Shown piece after piece: positions 62,501 to 64,000 of a stretch of DNA of 64,000 nt. This stretch comes from Pseudomonas resinovorans NBRC 106553 (GTDB lineage: Bacteria > Pseudomonadota > Gammaproteobacteria > Pseudomonadales > Pseudomonadaceae). The position numbers and the translations under genes are program-made. The DNA is taken from positions 1,736,001-1,800,000 of the forward strand of contig NC_021499.1 in the NCBI RefSeq assembly GCF_000412695.1. The letters are read 5' to 3'. Every line of letters begins with the position of its first letter. The first letter of the stretch is position 1. The notes under the pieces are model-generated. The model was not told the origin of the DNA. It searched no databases and was given only the letters and a program-made list of their open reading frames with translations.

Positions 62501-64000
62501 GCCTCCACTCTGACCCTTAGCGGCAGCAATACCCACAGCGGTGCCGTCAGCCTTACCGCTGGCGGCCTGACCCTGAGTGGCGGCTCGGCAATCGGTAACA
62601 CCAGCGCGGTGACGATGTCGGCCGGTACCGTGCTGACCATCTCCACCGCCGAGACCATCGGCTCGCTGGCAGGTACCGGCAGCGTGGTACTCAACGCCGC
62701 GCTGACCACCGGCGGCGACAACACCAGTACCACCTATTCCGGCGTCATCTCGGGCACTTCCGGCCTTACCAAGGCGGGCAGCGGCACGCTGACGCTGACC
62801 GGCAACAACACCTACACCGGCGCTACCAACGTGTCGGCGGGGGGACTGACAGTCAACCGCATCGGCGGCGCGCTGGACGACAACACCTCGGTGACGGTGG
62901 CGGCCGGCGCGAACCTGACCGTCGCGGCCGACGAGACCATCGACGCCTTGTCCGGCGCCGGTACCGTGGCCCTCGGGACCTCGGCGCTTACGATCGGGAT
63001 CAACGGCACCAGCAGCACCTTCTCCGGCGCGATCACGGGTTCCGGCGCCTTGGCGCTGGATGGCGGCGGCACCTTCACGCTGACCGGCAGCAACAGCGGA
63101 CAGAGCTGGGGCATGCAGGTATTGAGCGGCGGCACGGTGGCGATCGCTGGCGACGCCAATCTGGGCAGCGGAACCGTGCAGCTGAACGACGGCACACTGT
63201 CGGTCACCAGCACTGGGACCATCGACAACGCCATCACGCTGGGCGCAAGCTCCGGCCGCGTCGCAGTGGATTCCGGCCTGGCCGTCAGCTTGAGCGGCGC
63301 GATCGGCGGCGCCGGCGCCCTGACCAAGACCGGTAGCGGCGCCCTGACACTCTCGGGCAGCAACAACTACTCGGGCACCACCACCGTTTTGGCCGGCACC
63401 CTGGCGGTCAACGGCAGCACCGCCAGCGCCACCACCGTTGCCAGTGGAGGCACGCTGGCCGGTACCGGCACCCTGGGTGGCAATGTCACGGTCAATAGCG
63501 GCGGTTTGCTGTCCCCGGGCAATGCCGGTGCGGGCAGCCTGACGATCAACGGCAACCTGCAGATGAATGCGGGCAGCGTCCTGGCCGTCGAGATCGATGG
63601 CACCACGGCCGGTACCCAGTACGACCAGGTGGTGGTCAATGGTGCCGTGAACGTTTCCGGCGCCATCCTGTCCGCTACCCATGGCTACGCGTCCGGGCTC
63701 GGCGACGTCTACACCATTATCTCCAACGATGCCAGTGACGCCGTCACCGGCAGCTTCAGCGGCCTGGCCGAAGGCGGCACCCTGACTGCCGGTGGCAACA
63801 GCACCGTGCTGACCGCCAGCTACATCGCGGGCACCGGAAATGATTTCACGCTGACGGCGCCGACCAACACCCCACCTGTCGTTGGCAACCTCAATGGCGA
63901 TAGCACCGCCTATACCGCCGGCAGCACGGTGGTGCTGGATGCAAGCGGCAACGCTGTGATCAGCGACGCCGAAGACGACCTCGTCAACTGGAACGGCGGC
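59597..64000 (+). CDS. Giant DUF4347 repeat protein with autotransporter-type repeats, 3' end beyond window
   Basis: The frame is open from the ATG (AGGAGG 7 nt upstream) to the right edge, at least 1468 residues. Order of parts: basic N-terminus; L24EARMMFDGAV (LEPR-XLL-like motif); acidic Ala-rich linker; DUF4347 (about 80-225) with His138 in IHILSHGD and Cys181 in LLYGCEVG; a unique region (about 250-390) with YRDGVEVAST; a VGNLNGDS domain near 400; seven passenger-type beta-strand repeats (about 655-1270, cores like LTLSGNNTYTGAT); a stalk-like segment; and a second VGNLNGDS copy from about residue 1425. It has no signal peptide. It is likely a secreted or surface adhesin or structural protein. 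Neighbouring adaptor and M50 proteins are the likely exporters. Confidence 0.85.
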   Translation, partial: MWRKKTAREQVAGQPARSALALALEARMMFDGAVAATAVEAADATPAADSSADQAGQADATGHDSATDNLAATPSGTADNRQEVVFVDANVKDYQQLISGLKPGTEVVVLDANKDGLQQIADYLDGRSGVDAIHILSHGDVGKIQLGKDWLDSGDLAARSEVLDAIGQSLDKDGDILLYGCEVGANGEGQSFVDGLANATGADVAASNDATGAASRGGDWALEVKRGAVETVSLDMPSYAGLLATPVDQNFDGVTLGNKGSGSVVIGDLTYFNNDAGWQIAVVNDGDIAAGTDRALGLRSTGAGTSTQVGFKTTDSSEFQLNGFDISSGLGLTTNFTIKGYRDGVEVASTNYDVSGVYFGNFNVTGNTAWQYIDEVRITGADLDVDIDNIDFSEGVPPDAPPTVGNLNGDSVAWAGVGSTVTLDSGGNATLADAELDALNSGNGDWLGASLTVKRPGTAVSSDIFGFNTSGAQFTVSGNNLQSSGSTFATFTNTGGVLTITFTSSGTTATTALVNDVARHITYRSDTPAGDATIQYALNDGTSTTTANVTVTSDTIYVTNTTDTATVDVSNGVSFSEAVAIAAADATGSQTLVLSNAFATNVNLAGSLSINESLTINADSASGMTISGGNTITLGGGTTLDFTNSTGTVTIAATLGGSGSLSKAGGGTLYLSSVSNEANMSGGITVTGGTLQVSSDDQLSSGTLTLNGGTLTNFSTAMTIDNAIVLGASGGTFTIGGGSGATSVVLSGTVSGSGTLTKNGQAILELSGNNTYTGATNVTAGTLIASHANALGTTAGSTTVASGATVRLGGGLTVAESFNIAGSGNTVSAANYGALHLGSGSTTVSGTVTLTGAADISAASGSTLTISGAMSGAFALNKTDAGTLVLSNSGNEAGLTAGTTITAGTLSIANDDYLSSGTITLNGGTLAITGATNIDNVIALAAASSISNSANATLSGALQGSGSLTKTGASTLTLSGSNTHSGAVSLTAGGLTLSGGSAIGNTSAVTMSAGTVLTISTAETIGSLAGTGSVVLNAALTTGGDNTSTTYSGVISGTSGLTKAGSGTLTLTGNNTYTGATNVSAGGLTVNRIGGALDDNTSVTVAAGANLTVAADETIDALSGAGTVALGTSALTIGINGTSSTFSGAITGSGALALDGGGTFTLTGSNSGQSWGMQVLSGGTVAIAGDANLGSGTVQLNDGTLSVTSTGTIDNAITLGASSGRVAVDSGLAVSLSGAIGGAGALTKTGSGALTLSGSNNYSGTTTVLAGTLAVNGSTASATTVASGGTLAGTGTLGGNVTVNSGGLLSPGNAGAGSLTINGNLQMNAGSVLAVEIDGTTAGTQYDQVVVNGAVNVSGAILSATHGYASGLGDVYTIISNDASDAVTGSFSGLAEGGTLTAGGNSTVLTASYIAGTGNDFTLTAPTNTPPVVGNLNGDSTAYTAGSTVVLDASGNAVISDAEDDLVNWNGG
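61560..63405 (+). repeat. Seven autotransporter-type passenger repeats in the giant gene
   Basis: About 32-residue units of the form GSGSLTKTG-x-GTLTLSGxNTYTGAT-x-V-x-AGTL recur seven times, starting near 61564, 61851, 62207, 62470, 62750, 63030 and 63310. They match the passenger-associated repeats of type V autotransporters, yet the protein begins with a DUF4347/LEAR module rather than a signal peptide. Confidence 0.85.

Noticed and set aside
61574..63682. 702-codon minus-strand frame opposite the giant gene
   Set aside because: Gly/Ala/Gln-rich antisense of a repetitive GC-rich gene. The plus-strand frame has recognised repeats and domains throughout.

Overview
This window is high-GC chromosomal DNA that looks like a pseudomonad (Pseudomonadaceae). 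The evidence is the phhR/phhABC block, a fruR-fruBKA block, OprD-type porins, and many GTAGGAGCGAATTC- and GTAGGATGGGT-type palindromic repeats between genes. No rRNA, tRNA, CRISPR array or transposase gene was seen.

About 0.9-17.6 kb is a complete 4-hydroxyphenylacetate (HPA, homoprotocatechuate) catabolic island. It holds the MarR-type regulator HpaR, an Acinetobacter-type two-component hydroxylase (C2 oxygenase, C1 reductase), the meta-cleavage operon hpaG1-G2-E-D-F-H-I, the AraC-type activator HpaA, an OprD-family porin, a TRAP transporter and an MFS exporter. A MITE-like element sits inside the meta-cleavage operon. A TTAA-N4-TTAA motif recurs in front of hpaG1/hpaA, oprD/dctP, the MFS gene and the feaR-like gene, with a weaker copy before hpaR. 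It outlines a likely HpaR regulon.

About 17.9-27.1 kb holds a small secreted tandem-repeat protein and a likely aromatic-amine upper pathway: a MoaF-like protein, an omega-transaminase, a phenylacetaldehyde-type dehydrogenase, an amine or amino-acid permease and a FeaR-like activator. It also has a Nudix hydrolase, a LuxR-type regulator and a frameshifted SDR gene. Its expected product, (hydroxy)phenylacetate, would feed the HPA island.

About 27.2-49.3 kb is mostly housekeeping and transport: fructose PTS with FruR, arfB, phenylalanine/tyrosine catabolism (phhABC, phhR), the SMR pair mdtJI, a LysR/azoreductase pair with a Gdx/SugE-like SMR, a large atypical class A PBP, a methyltransferase, a ProY-like permease, a VOC protein and an aldo/keto reductase. 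Interspersed repeats supply the stop codons of several genes here.

About 49.8 kb to the right edge is the most unusual region. A translationally coupled trio encodes a periplasmic adaptor, a GAF-like/HlyD membrane protein and an M50 zinc-protease/HlyD fusion. It is followed by a DUF4347/FG-GAP protein, an Asp/Asn beta-hydroxylase-like protein, a sulfotransferase-like protein, a GNAT acetyltransferase, a small protein, a tail-collar protein, and a giant DUF4347 protein with seven autotransporter-type repeats that runs off the window. Both DUF4347 proteins share an N-terminal LEARMMFDGAV motif. The larger keeps a His/Cys pair that the smaller has replaced by Asn/Ser. I read this as a candidate export-and-modification system for large repeat proteins, without an ABC transporter or TolC in view.
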